A stretch of DNA of 24,340 nt, taken from IMG/VR virus record IMGVR_UViG_3300047546_000184, positions 1 to 24,340 of that record; one strand, given 5' to 3'. A program made the translations under genes and the position numbers. Positions within the stretch are counted from its first letter, which is position 1. Each line of letters begins with the position of its first letter. Shown here one piece after another: positions 15,034 to 22,675 of this stretch. Source of the DNA: a virus. The notes under the pieces were generated by a model. That model was not told the DNA's origin. It ran no database searches and saw only the letters and a list, made by a program, of their open reading frames with translations.

Positions 15034-17193
15034 ATGACCCGCCAAGAAATCAAAGGCAACCTTGCCCGACTGCTAGCAACCGAGAACCTCGTTGTAGAGC
15101 ACCGTAACTGCCCTACAGCGTGCTTCAACGTTGAGACCCGTGTGCTTACCCTTCCTAACTGGGACCGTGCTTCTAGCGTCGTTTATGATATGCTGGTGGG
15201 TCATGAAGTGGGACACGCTCTCTTCACTCCTAACGAAGATTGGACTGCCAAGGCAGAATGTCCTAAAGATTTTATCAACGTGATTGAGGATGCACGTATC
15301 GAGAAGCTGATGAAGCGTAAGTATCCTGGTCTGCGTAAGTCTTTTGCTGGTGGGTATCAAGAACTGAATGCCCAAGATTTCTTTGGTATTGCTAATGATG
15401 ATCTGAATACTTACAGTCTGATTGACCGTATCAATCTTCACTTCAAGGTTGGTGCTAGTGCTTTCATTCCTTTTGCTGCTGATGAACAAGTGTTTGTCAC
15501 TCGCACTGATGAAGCAGAGACCTTTGATCAAGTGCTTCAGATTGCTATAGATGTGTATGAATTCAGCAAGCAAGAGAAGGAGATGGAGCAAGTTGATGCT
15601 AATGTTGATATTGACCAGACCACTCAAGGTGGGGGTGGTTCCACTCAATTTGGGGGTGATGATGAGCCCGAAGAAGGTGATGCTGACGAAGACCAACCTT
15701 CCAGCAATTCTGATCAACAAGGTCAGCAGACTGGTGGTGCTACTCAACCGAAAGGTGAGGATGCTGATGCTGCTGGTGATGATGGTGACGATGAGAGTTC
15801 TAAAACTCAAGACGCATTTGATCGTGCTGCTGAACGTCTGACTAACACTTTCTCTGGTGGTAATACTTACTATGTTGAGATCCCAGATAGTGTGGTTCTT
15901 GAGGACTATGTTGCTGACTGGACTGAAGTTCATGACTGGATTGATGAGCAGCGTGAAGGTCTTAATGATATTCTGCTTGAGACTGCTTACGACGGTGTTG
16001 ATGCTGACTATCAATCTTTCCGTAAGCAATCACAGAAAGAAGTAAATTACCTTGTCAAAGAGTTTGAGTGCCGCAAGTCTGCCGATGCTTATGCTCGCGC
16101 TGGTCAATCCAAGACTGGTGTGCTTGACACGACCAAACTTCACACGTATCTTTACAACGAAGATATCTTCAAGAAAGTTACGATCCTTCCTGACGGTAAG
16201 AACCATGGTCTGCTGTTTCTTCTGGACTGGTCTGGTTCGATGCAGCGTGAGATCTTTGCTACTGTCAAACAGCTTCTGAACCTTACTGCCTTCTGTAAGA
16301 AAGTTCAGATCCCGTTTGAGGTGTATGCTTTCACGAACGATTACTTCCCTGTTCGCCGTATCAAGGAAGGTAAATCAGAATATGTTTCTAACGATGAATA
16401 CTTTGCCGCTAATGGTTGTCACGAAGGCAAAGTGTATCTCCAGAAAGGTATGTTCCATCTGGTGAATTTTGTTTCTTCTCGTTCCAACGGTAAAGACTAT
16501 GAGCGTATGTGCCGCAATCTTTTCCGAGAGGCATACACCTATACCTATCACACCTATTACTCTGCTACTACTGGTCTTGGTTTGTCAGGCACTCCTCTGA
16601 ATGAGGGTATTGTGATGCTCAACTACATCATTCCTCAGTTTAAGAAACAGAACGATCTACAGAAAGTGAATGTCTGTATTCTCTCTGATGGTGAAGCTTG
16701 TCAGACTTCTTACGGTCGAAAACTGTATGACGAATACCGTGATCATTCTTATGTTCGTCCTCGCCGTCTAGACAACAGCACCTGTTTGCGTGATCGTCAG
16801 ACTGGTCGTGTTTATAAACCTTTTGAAGGTTGGGATGGTAACACCAATATTTTTATTCAGCAGCTACGTGATCGTAACCCTGGTGTGAATGTGTTGGGTT
16901 TCCGTATTCTTTCTGGTTCCCAACTCTCCAATTTCGTTTGTTCCTATGCTGACGTTGCCCACTATGGTGAAGTTCAGAAGCAGTGGAAGAAAGAGAAGTC
17001 TGCCATCATCCCTCACCCCAAAGCATTCACCGCTCTCTATGCGATTAGTAACAGTTCCTTGGAAGAGAGTGCAGTATTTGATGTAGAGAGTGGTGCCAAG
17101 AAAGGTGATATTACCAAGGCATTCAAAAAGATGCTGAACTCTAAGACCACCAACAAAAAACTTCTGAACTCATTTGTTGCCTATGTTGCTTGA
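15034..17193 (+). CDS. CobT-like VWA-domain protein with HEVGH motif
   Basis: A 719-residue protein with three parts. Residues 1-200 contain HEVGH (57-61), the zinc-metallopeptidase HExxH pattern, and DVIEDAR-like sequence (NVIEDARIEKLMKRKYPG). Residues about 200-270 are an acidic, Gly/Gln/Ser-rich linker. Residues about 395-600 form a VWA domain with the MIDAS motif DWSGS (398-402) and a later SDGEA. This arrangement is that of CobT, the VWA subunit of aerobic cobaltochelatase, and phage copies are often annotated as peptidases. With the CobS-like AAA+ ATPase encoded downstream it forms a MoxR/VWA-type pair. A true chelatase also needs CobN, which is not seen here, so cobalamin synthesis is not established; protein remodelling is an alternative. 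Start chosen at ATG 15034. Confidence 0.85.
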   Translation: MTRQEIKGNLARLLATENLVVEHRNCPTACFNVETRVLTLPNWDRASSVVYDMLVGHEVGHALFTPNEDWTAKAECPKDFINVIEDARIEKLMKRKYPGLRKSFAGGYQELNAQDFFGIANDDLNTYSLIDRINLHFKVGASAFIPFAADEQVFVTRTDEAETFDQVLQIAIDVYEFSKQEKEMEQVDANVDIDQTTQGGGGSTQFGGDDEPEEGDADEDQPSSNSDQQGQQTGGATQPKGEDADAAGDDGDDESSKTQDAFDRAAERLTNTFSGGNTYYVEIPDSVVLEDYVADWTEVHDWIDEQREGLNDILLETAYDGVDADYQSFRKQSQKEVNYLVKEFECRKSADAYARAGQSKTGVLDTTKLHTYLYNEDIFKKVTILPDGKNHGLLFLLDWSGSMQREIFATVKQLLNLTAFCKKVQIPFEVYAFTNDYFPVRRIKEGKSEYVSNDEYFAANGCHEGKVYLQKGMFHLVNFVSSRSNGKDYERMCRNLFREAYTYTYHTYYSATTGLGLSGTPLNEGIVMLNYIIPQFKKQNDLQKVNVCILSDGEACQTSYGRKLYDEYRDHSYVRPRRLDNSTCLRDRQTGRVYKPFEGWDGNTNIFIQQLRDRNPGVNVLGFRILSGSQLSNFVCSYADVAHYGEVQKQWKKEKSAIIPHPKAFTALYAISNSSLEESAVFDVESGAKKGDITKAFKKMLNSKTTNKKLLNSFVAYVA

Positions 17194-17218
17194 CAGTCCT
17201 GTTTTTTTCCTATATAAT
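17190..17218 (+). promoter_or_regulatory. Perfect-consensus sigma70 promoter
   Basis: TTGACA (17190-17195), a 17-base spacer and TATAAT (17213-17218), the exact housekeeping consensus. The -35 box overlaps the stop codon of the CobT-like gene. It would start transcription near 17225, just upstream of the unknown gene at 17248. Confidence 0.88.
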
Positions 17219-17247
17219 ATCCCTATTGAATAAATGATGCCCTAATC

Positions 17248-17724
17248 ATGCGAAAAAATTTTAAAGACAATCCTATCAACTATGTTCTACGAACACAATA
17301 CGATCAAACAGAAGCACAACTAGATAAGTTTTATGAACTTTGTATTAGTGAAGTTTCTAAAATGAAAACCAATCGTGGTTCGGCACAACTAGTAGAAAAA
17401 CTTTTACAAACAAATTATCCCAAAATAAAAACACATTTTCCTATTGCTAATTGGCAACAAAGAGCAACTGGAAAAAATAAATCTTATAACATGATAACTG
17501 TTAGAAAAGATTTCTTATCATCTTTGAATGCATACGTTAAGTCAGTTACAAAGCAAGTTGATCGTCCAAATTCTTTCACTAGTTTGTATCAAAAATTTAA
17601 TATTGATCCAGTGCAACCAGTATCAACTGTAAATTATGATGAAAACATCTACACACAGTTGGAATCAGCAAGACGCGCTGGTGTTAAAATAGTGCGTATA
17701 GGTAATACTGAATATCAATTCTGA
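17248..17724 (+). CDS. Unknown AT-rich gene (158 aa)
   Basis: A 158-residue basic, soluble protein that I do not recognise. It begins MRKNFKDNPINYVLRTQYDQ and contains NRGSAQLVEKLLQTNYPKIKTHFPIANWQQ and a C-terminal ARRAGVKIVRIGNTEYQF segment that looks like a strand-turn-strand. No membrane segment, signal peptide or catalytic motif. The DNA is far more AT-rich than its neighbours: 26% G+C in 17401-17520, by hand count, versus 48% in 16861-16920. It stands directly behind a perfect sigma70 promoter, so it is probably expressed immediately after infection. These are features of a recently acquired early gene of the host-takeover type, but no target can be proposed. Confidence 0.85.
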   Translation: MRKNFKDNPINYVLRTQYDQTEAQLDKFYELCISEVSKMKTNRGSAQLVEKLLQTNYPKIKTHFPIANWQQRATGKNKSYNMITVRKDFLSSLNAYVKSVTKQVDRPNSFTSLYQKFNIDPVQPVSTVNYDENIYTQLESARRAGVKIVRIGNTEYQF

Positions 17725-17725
17725 T

Positions 17726-18235
17726 ATGAACATTTTTGTCACATCGCCATTTCCTGCCGAGAGTGCCATTTGTTTGCCAGATAAACATATTGTTAAGATG
17801 CCACTTGAATGCTGCCAGATGTTATCCATCGTAGCGTCCAAGTGGTATCATTCGTATGGGGATCTGCACAAGACAGATGGCGTAGCATATCGCACAGAGA
17901 AAGGTGCTTTTCGTAATCATCCCTGCACCAAATGGGCAGCTGAAACTATTGATAATGCCTACTGGTTGATCAAATGGGGTATGAATTTATGCGATGAATA
18001 CTCTGTTCGCTATGGTAAGTTTCATTCTTGCTACAATACTTTGCTGGAAGCATATTATCTTTTCCCCAAAGGTAAGATCACAGAAGTGACACCATTTGCC
18101 AGAGCTATGCCAGATGAGTATAAATTAGACACGAGTATTGACACCTTCACGGCATACAAAATGTATATTGCCAGCAAACCATGGGTGGCATCTAACTACC
18201 TGCGTATGCCACTTCGCAAACCGTCCTGGGTCTGA
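17726..18235 (+). CDS. Probable pyrimidine-dimer glycosylase-family protein
   Basis: A 169-residue protein one base after the unknown gene. The pattern is that of a phage and bacterial family annotated as pyrimidine dimer DNA glycosylase-like: an N-terminal MNIFVTSPFPAESAICL, then DKHIVKMPLECCQMLS, the central FRNHPCTKWAAETIDNAYWL, and CDEYSVRYGKFHSC, with conserved His-Pro, Trp and Glu-Tyr positions. It is not closely similar to T4 endonuclease V (DenV). Repair of UV damage would suit a phage of sunlit water, but catalytic residues cannot be verified by eye, so the function is tentative. It is probably cotranscribed from the strong promoter upstream. Confidence 0.6.
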   Translation: MNIFVTSPFPAESAICLPDKHIVKMPLECCQMLSIVASKWYHSYGDLHKTDGVAYRTEKGAFRNHPCTKWAAETIDNAYWLIKWGMNLCDEYSVRYGKFHSCYNTLLEAYYLFPKGKITEVTPFARAMPDEYKLDTSIDTFTAYKMYIASKPWVASNYLRMPLRKPSWV

Positions 18236-18257
18236 CGCCAAACCACCCTACCTGCCC

Positions 18258-18263
18258 TATAAT
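18258..18263 (+). promoter_or_regulatory. Possible promoter -10 box before cobS-like gene
   Basis: A perfect TATAAT in the 43-base gap, 15 bases before the ATG. No convincing -35 box is found at 16-18 bases upstream. The gap itself is unusual in this compact region, which mildly supports a promoter. Confidence 0.4.
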
Positions 18264-18278
18264 AAGTTCATCAACGAA

Positions 18279-19394
18279 ATGACCCAAATGCCTGCCAAAT
18301 CTGACGTTACTACCGAGCAACTGACTTCTTACCTGTCCAGCAACTTCGGCAACGATATTAACGCTGCTCAAGTGCGAGATGCTTGTGGTGTCTTTGGTAT
18401 TACTTATGCTACTGCTACCAAGCGACTGCGTGATTTCTATGTGAAACGTAGTACTTGGAACCTGACTGTTCAAGAAAAGCTTGAGCAAGCATACAAAGCA
18501 CCTGCTGCTGTTAGTGTTACCGTTCGGGAAAAACAAAACCTTATTCCTGACCGTGATGGCAATTATGTCCCGTTCGGGAATTTCTCTGACGTAAAGAAGA
18601 TCATTCAATCTGGTCTGTTTTACCCTACTTTCATTACTGGTCTGTCTGGTAACGGTAAGACTTTCTCTGTTGAGCAAGCATGTGCCCAACTCAAGCGAGA
18701 ACTGATCCGTGTGAATATCACTATCGAGACCGACGAGGATGACCTGATTGGTGGTTTCCGTCTGGTGAATGGTGAGACTGTGTGGCACAACGGTCCCGTG
18801 ATCGAAGCTCTTGAGCGGGGTGCTATCCTGCTGCTGGATGAGGTTGATTTGGCATCCAACAAGATCCTGTGTCTTCAATCTATTCTTGAAGGCAAGGGTG
18901 TCTTCCTGAAGAAGATTGGCAAGTTCATCCAACCTGCTGCTGGTTTCAACATCTTCGCTACTGCCAATACCAAGGGCAAGGGTTCTGAAGATGGACGTTT
19001 CATCGGCACCAACGTTCTGAACGAAGCATTCCTTGAGCGTTTTGCTCTCACCTTTGAGCAAGATTATCCTACGGTTACTGTAGAGACCACCATTCTCAAG
19101 AAAGCATCTGCTGCTCTGAATGCTGTTGATGAAGAGTTCTGCGAGAACCTTGCCAACTGGGCAGACATTATCCGTAAAACTTTCAAGGATGGTGGTATTG
19201 ATGAGGTGATCTCCACCCGCCGCCTGGTCCATATCATCCGTGCCTACGCTATCTGGCAGGATCGTATCAAAGCTATCAAGGTCTGTGTCAATCGTTTTGA
19301 TGATGAGACCAAGCAATCTTTCATCGAACTGTATGATAAGATTGATGCTAAGGTAGAAACCAAGGAGGAAGAGAATGTCAGCGACCCGTTCTGA
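18279..19394 (+). CDS. cobS: CobS-like AAA+ ATPase
   Basis: AAA+ ATPase of the MoxR/CobS type, with 371 residues from the ATG at 18279; earlier in-frame codons overlap the previous gene and give an unrelated-looking sequence. Motifs: Walker A GLSGNGKT (121-128), Walker B ILLLDEVD (183-190), sensor-1 ATANT (227-231), and FLERF (251-255) as a likely arginine-finger region. The N-terminal 80 residues are a separate helical domain (VRDACGVFGITYATATKRL, helix-turn-helix-like). CobS is the ATPase of aerobic cobaltochelatase and partners CobT through its VWA domain; a CobT-like gene lies 1.1 kb upstream. cobS is a known cyanophage gene of unproven function. An AAGGAGG near its 3' end serves the next small gene. 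Confidence 0.92.
   Translation: MTQMPAKSDVTTEQLTSYLSSNFGNDINAAQVRDACGVFGITYATATKRLRDFYVKRSTWNLTVQEKLEQAYKAPAAVSVTVREKQNLIPDRDGNYVPFGNFSDVKKIIQSGLFYPTFITGLSGNGKTFSVEQACAQLKRELIRVNITIETDEDDLIGGFRLVNGETVWHNGPVIEALERGAILLLDEVDLASNKILCLQSILEGKGVFLKKIGKFIQPAAGFNIFATANTKGKGSEDGRFIGTNVLNEAFLERFALTFEQDYPTVTVETTILKKASAALNAVDEEFCENLANWADIIRKTFKDGGIDEVISTRRLVHIIRAYAIWQDRIKAIKVCVNRFDDETKQSFIELYDKIDAKVETKEEENVSDPF
19362..19368 (+). promoter_or_regulatory. Strong Shine-Dalgarno site
   Basis: AAGGAGG, the full anti-16S complement, six bases before ATG 19375. It lies inside the end of the cobS-like gene and decides the start of the overlapping 58-aa gene. Confidence 0.8.
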
Positions 19395-19551
19395 TACATT
19401 CCACGGGTATGTAAATCATCTTGCCGTCCTTGACGACGGCAAGACCGTAAAGATCCTAGGTGGCGAGGGTCTGAAGTTATTTGTCAAAGACCTTGACGGT
19501 AACGTTCAAGAATGCTACCATAGTAATATCCAAATGATCTGGAACAAGTGA
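19375..19551 (+). CDS. Small hypothetical protein (58 aa)
   Basis: A 58-residue protein starting inside the end of the cobS-like gene (20-base overlap) with the best ribosome-binding site in the window. The sequence looks like a small beta-rich domain (GYVNHLAVLDDGKTVKILGG, then LKLFVKDLDGNVQECYHSN). No family recognised. It ends one base before the next gene, so it links the cobS-like gene to the replication cluster in one transcript. Confidence 0.75.
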   Translation: MSATRSDTFHGYVNHLAVLDDGKTVKILGGEGLKLFVKDLDGNVQECYHSNIQMIWNK

Positions 19552-19552
19552 A

Positions 19553-19840
19553 ATGAATTTCAAATACAATGAAGACGCAATCCTGGAGGAACTGCGTGAA
19601 TACATTATGAATACTTACAAACAGCATTACTCTGCTGGTGACGACAAAATCCAAACTCTGGATTTGATTGAAGCATGTGGCGATGGAGAAGCTTTCTGTC
19701 GCAGCAACATCCTCAAGTATGCTTCTCGTTATGACAGGAAAGGATCTGCTAGGATGGACATTATGAAAGTTCTACACTACGCAGTTCTGCTTTTGAACTT
19801 CAATGATAAAAACGCTGTTCGTGAAGATTACACCCGATGA
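19553..19840 (+). CDS. DUF3310-like small protein (95 aa)
   Basis: A 95-residue helical protein. The central part (TLDLIEACGDGEAFCRSNILKYASRYDRKG followed by DIMKVLHYAVLLL) follows the pattern of DUF3310, a small phage family in which a conserved N-x-(I/L)-K-Y-x-x-R and a later Asp-x-x-K-A-x-x-Y/H-L mark two helices; these proteins are often misnamed nucleotide kinases. The function is unknown. It overlaps the gp45 start by four bases, which couples it to the sliding clamp. Confidence 0.7.
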   Translation: MNFKYNEDAILEELREYIMNTYKQHYSAGDDKIQTLDLIEACGDGEAFCRSNILKYASRYDRKGSARMDIMKVLHYAVLLLNFNDKNAVREDYTR

Positions 19841-20508
19841 GTAAAGTAACCCTATCCAAAAAAACTTTTGATGTCCTCAAAAACTTCTCCAGTATCAATT
19901 CCTCCATCGTATTCCGAAAGGGAAGCACAGTACGCACTATTAGCAATGCGGAGAACATACTGGCAGCGTTCTCTAGTGAAGAAGTATTCCCGATGGACTT
20001 CGCAATTTATGATCTCAGTCAGTTTCTTTCTGGCATCACTTTGTTTGACAGTCCTGAACTTGACTTCTCCTCTAGCGATTTTGTCAGCATCCGTGGCGGT
20101 GGTAAGTCTGCTCGTTACTATTTTTCAGATCCAGAGATTACGCTGAAGTCGGCACCCGAAAAGAATGTAAAGTTTCCTGGTGCTGATCTTCAATTCAATC
20201 TGACTGGTGAAGATCTTGTGGCACTTCAGAAAGCATCTGCCGTTTATAGTCTGCCCGATCTGACTTTCCAATCTGAGGAAGGTTCTAAAGAAATCAAACT
20301 CATCCTTCGTGACAAAGAGAATGATACCAGCAATACTTACGAGCAATCCATTTCTGGTGATTGTACTGGCGATTATTCACTGGATGTTAAGATTGAAAAC
20401 ATCCGTCTGTTCCCTGGTGACTATGTTGTTAAGGTATCCAAACATTTGATTTCCGAATGGACTAATCAAAATCTTGACCTTAAATATTACATCGCATTGG
20501 AGCCGTGA
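19837..20508 (+). CDS. 45: DNA polymerase sliding clamp gp45
   Basis: Trimeric sliding clamp of the T4 replisome. It gives processivity to DNA polymerase and in T4 also tracks along DNA to activate gp55-dependent late transcription. It has 223 residues (T4: 228). Visible landmarks: the N-terminal LSKKTFDVLKNFSSINSSIVFRKG, the FPMDFAIYDLSQFLSGITLF segment (T4 similarly has a FxIYDLxxFL motif), and the C-terminal FPGDYVVKVS (T4 has GDYxVxIS) before the last strands. It is followed by speD after three bases and then gp44, so the clamp and its loader are in one operon with metabolic cargo between them. Confidence 0.95.
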   Translation: MSKVTLSKKTFDVLKNFSSINSSIVFRKGSTVRTISNAENILAAFSSEEVFPMDFAIYDLSQFLSGITLFDSPELDFSSSDFVSIRGGGKSARYYFSDPEITLKSAPEKNVKFPGADLQFNLTGEDLVALQKASAVYSLPDLTFQSEEGSKEIKLILRDKENDTSNTYEQSISGDCTGDYSLDVKIENIRLFPGDYVVKVSKHLISEWTNQNLDLKYYIALEP

Positions 20509-20511
20509 CTA

Positions 20512-20847
20512 TTGAAACACATTCTTTTTACCCTGAAGGGGTGTGCCGCTGATGATCTAGATGATGAAGGTTTTATCAGAGATGTTCTATATCAAGCAGC
20601 AATCTGGTGTAAATCTACTTTACTGAGTTTGAAATCGCATAAGTTTGAACCGCAAGGTGTCACAGCTGTTGCTCTGCTTGCTGAAAGTCATATCAGCATT
20701 CACACTTGGCCAGAGAATGGCACAGCAGTTTGTGACATCTTTACTTGTGGAGATCACACTAGACCAGAGGATGGTGTAGAATACATGCGGGCAGAACTGA
20801 ATGCCACTAATATTGTGTCACAAACTATTTTGAGAGAGTTAGAATGA
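20512..20847 (+). CDS. speD: S-adenosylmethionine decarboxylase
   Basis: Proenzyme of AdoMet decarboxylase (prokaryotic SpeD, class Ib size), which supplies aminopropyl groups for spermidine synthesis. It has 111 residues; family members are about 115-130. The pyruvoyl-forming cleavage site lies in AESHISIHTWPE, between Glu and Ser, the Ser becoming the pyruvoyl group; CDIFTCGDHT supplies the conserved Cys region. speD is a recognised auxiliary metabolic gene of cyanophages; spermidine could help charge neutralisation of packaged DNA or translation. The start is a TTG: the gp45 stop lies in the same frame three bases upstream, and no in-frame ATG precedes the conserved MKHILFTLKGC start. Its end overlaps gp44 by four bases. 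Confidence 0.95.
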   Translation: MKHILFTLKGCAADDLDDEGFIRDVLYQAAIWCKSTLLSLKSHKFEPQGVTAVALLAESHISIHTWPENGTAVCDIFTCGDHTRPEDGVEYMRAELNATNIVSQTILRELE

Positions 20848-21788
20848 GTAAAGAGTTTTTATGGGTTGAAAAGTACCGTCCTTCCATTGTGGAAGATTGT
20901 ATCCTTCCAGAAAACATCAAAGAAGTATTCAAAGGATTTGTCGCACAAGAAGAGATCCCTAACCTTCTACTTACTGGCACTGCTGGTGTCGGAAAGACCA
21001 CAATTGCCAAAGCGTTATGTCATGAGATCGGGGCGTCCTATATTGTCATTAACGGTTCGGACGAGGGGCGCTTCCTCGATACGGTCCGCAACCGTGTCAG
21101 GCAGTTCGCCACAACCATCTCTCTGACCTCTGGGGCGTCCCACAAGGTCGTCATCATCGACGAGGCAGACAACACCACCAACGACGTGCAACTGTCCTTG
21201 AGGACCGCCGTGGAGGAGTTCCATGGCAACTGCCGCTTCATCTTCACTTGCAACTTCATCAACAAGATTATTGAACCTCTTCATTCTCGTTGTACTGTTG
21301 TTGATTTTCGTATCAAACCAGACCAGGCAGTTCAACTCCAAGGAGAGTTCTTTACTCGCCTGAAAACTATTCTTACTCATGAGTGTGTAGAATATGAAGA
21401 TAAAGTCCTCGCCAAACTTGTCAAGAGATACTACCCAGACTGGCGCCGTCTTATCAACGAATGTCAGCGTTATGCTGCAACTGGCGCTATCGGTTCCGCT
21501 ATTCTTGTTGATGTCGCTGATGTCAATTTGGACGCTCTACTCACTTCGCTGAAGAAGAAAGAATTTACTACTGTAAAGAACTGGGTGGTTCAGCATCTTG
21601 ATAATGATCCCAGTATGATGATGCGTAAGGTTTATGACAGTCTGTATGATGTTCTGAAACCAGCTTCTATTCCCGAGGCAGTATTGATCATCGCAAAATA
21701 TATGCGTGACATTACAATTGTCCCCGATCAAGAAGTAAATATGCTAGCATGTCTGACTGAACTGATGATGAGTTGTGAATTCAAATGA
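20844..21788 (+). CDS. 44: Clamp loader large subunit gp44
   Basis: AAA+ ATPase subunit of the clamp loader; four gp44 and one gp62 open and load the gp45 ring. It has 314 residues (T4: 319). Motifs: WVEKYRP (7-13, the RFC box II), Walker A GTAGVGKTT (45-53), DEAD (106-109), sensor-1 FTCNF (134-138) and SRC (148-150, arginine finger). A sharp GC-rich segment covers about 21030-21260 (residues about 62-139), with 61% G+C in 21061-21240 by hand count and 35-45% in sampled flanking sequence, while the protein motifs stay intact. This suggests gene conversion from a GC-rich relative. It overlaps speD and the ligase gene by four bases each. Confidence 0.97.
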   Translation: MSKEFLWVEKYRPSIVEDCILPENIKEVFKGFVAQEEIPNLLLTGTAGVGKTTIAKALCHEIGASYIVINGSDEGRFLDTVRNRVRQFATTISLTSGASHKVVIIDEADNTTNDVQLSLRTAVEEFHGNCRFIFTCNFINKIIEPLHSRCTVVDFRIKPDQAVQLQGEFFTRLKTILTHECVEYEDKVLAKLVKRYYPDWRRLINECQRYAATGAIGSAILVDVADVNLDALLTSLKKKEFTTVKNWVVQHLDNDPSMMMRKVYDSLYDVLKPASIPEAVLIIAKYMRDITIVPDQEVNMLACLTELMMSCEFK

Positions 21789-22675
21789 AAACCTGGATGC
21801 TAGCAAATCGTAAGACTAGAGAACTTTACGAAAGAGATAGATTTTTAGAAGAAGCAGAACAACTTGGAATCGATTTCAAGATTGTTTATGCTGATGAAAT
21901 TGACCTTATTGTTTCTCGTGATGACAGAAAATCAATCCGCTACCAGAATGAGATTGTTAGCCTCCCAGATGTTTTACTCGCTAGGACAGGTTCTGCTACT
22001 GGTAACTATAACTTGTCCGTCTTGCGTCAGTTTGAAAGACTGAATGTTCCTACTCTGCCAAACTCTGATGCGATCATCGCAGCAAAAGATAAGATGTATG
22101 CTAATCAGATTTTGGCACAGGCAGGACTTCCTATACCCAAAACGATGCTTACTCGTTTTCCAAGTAATCCTGATTTAGTTGAAAAGCAAGTAGGATTTCC
22201 TTGTGTGGTAAAAGTTATTACTGGATCACATGGAGCTGGTGTTTATCTCTGTGAGAATAAGAAACAATTTGCCGACTTGTCAGAATTAATTTCTGCGTTA
22301 GACTTCAAGAACAGTATGATCGTCCAAGAATATGTACAATTTTCAGAGGGACGTGATCTTCGTGTTATCGTTATTGGTGGTAGGGTCGTTGGTGCTATGC
22401 TTCGCCAAGCTACCGATGGATCATTCAAAGCAAACATATCCCGTGGAGGTAAAGGATTAGGTTATGATGTTGATGAAAAAATGGAACTCCTTGCCATACA
22501 AACGGCAAAAGTTCTCGATCTTGATATTGCTGGGATTGATTTGCTTTTCCATGAAGATGGATACAGGATCTGCGAAGCAAACTCCTCACCAGGATTTTAC
22601 GGTTTCGAGAACGCTTTGGGTATAAACATCCCAGGAAAAATATTTGAATATGCTAAAATGCGTTGTAGAGAATGA
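21785..22675 (+). CDS. RimK-like ATP-grasp ligase
   Basis: ATP-grasp enzyme of the RimK type, with 296 residues, the family's usual length. RimK-family enzymes ligate glutamate or another amino acid to a carboxylate, for example the C-terminus of ribosomal protein S6. Visible: an N-terminal pre-ATP-grasp domain with VLLARTGSATGNY, the NSDAIIAAKDKMYANQIL helix, the nucleotide-binding FPCVVKVITGSHGAGVYL (Lys143 and Gly-rich loop), VQEYVQ hinge, RDLRVIVIGG, FKANISRGG (214-222) and metal ligands near Asp252, Glu264 and Asn266 (CEANSSPG). The substrate in the phage is unknown: host ribosomal protein, phage protein or a small peptide. It is coupled by ATGA to gp44 and to the 55-aa gene. Confidence 0.92.
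   Translation: MKTWMLANRKTRELYERDRFLEEAEQLGIDFKIVYADEIDLIVSRDDRKSIRYQNEIVSLPDVLLARTGSATGNYNLSVLRQFERLNVPTLPNSDAIIAAKDKMYANQILAQAGLPIPKTMLTRFPSNPDLVEKQVGFPCVVKVITGSHGAGVYLCENKKQFADLSELISALDFKNSMIVQEYVQFSEGRDLRVIVIGGRVVGAMLRQATDGSFKANISRGGKGLGYDVDEKMELLAIQTAKVLDLDIAGIDLLFHEDGYRICEANSSPGFYGFENALGINIPGKIFEYAKMRCRE

Noticed and set aside
15073-16029. Long open frame on the minus strand opposite the CobT-like gene (318 codons)
   Set aside because: Same reason: the translation is compositionally odd, rich in Ile, Ser, Thr and Leu, and unlike any protein family, while the + strand frame has clear motifs.
18192-19316. Long open frame on the minus strand opposite the cobS-like gene (374 codons)
   Set aside because: Low-complexity translation rich in Ser, Thr and Leu, no ribosome-binding site or domain; a mirror effect of the codon use of the cobS-like gene.
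17190-20057. Repeated TTGACAGTCCTG at 17190 and in gp45 near 20046
   Set aside because: The second copy is coding sequence with no -10 box or repeat context; taken as coincidence.
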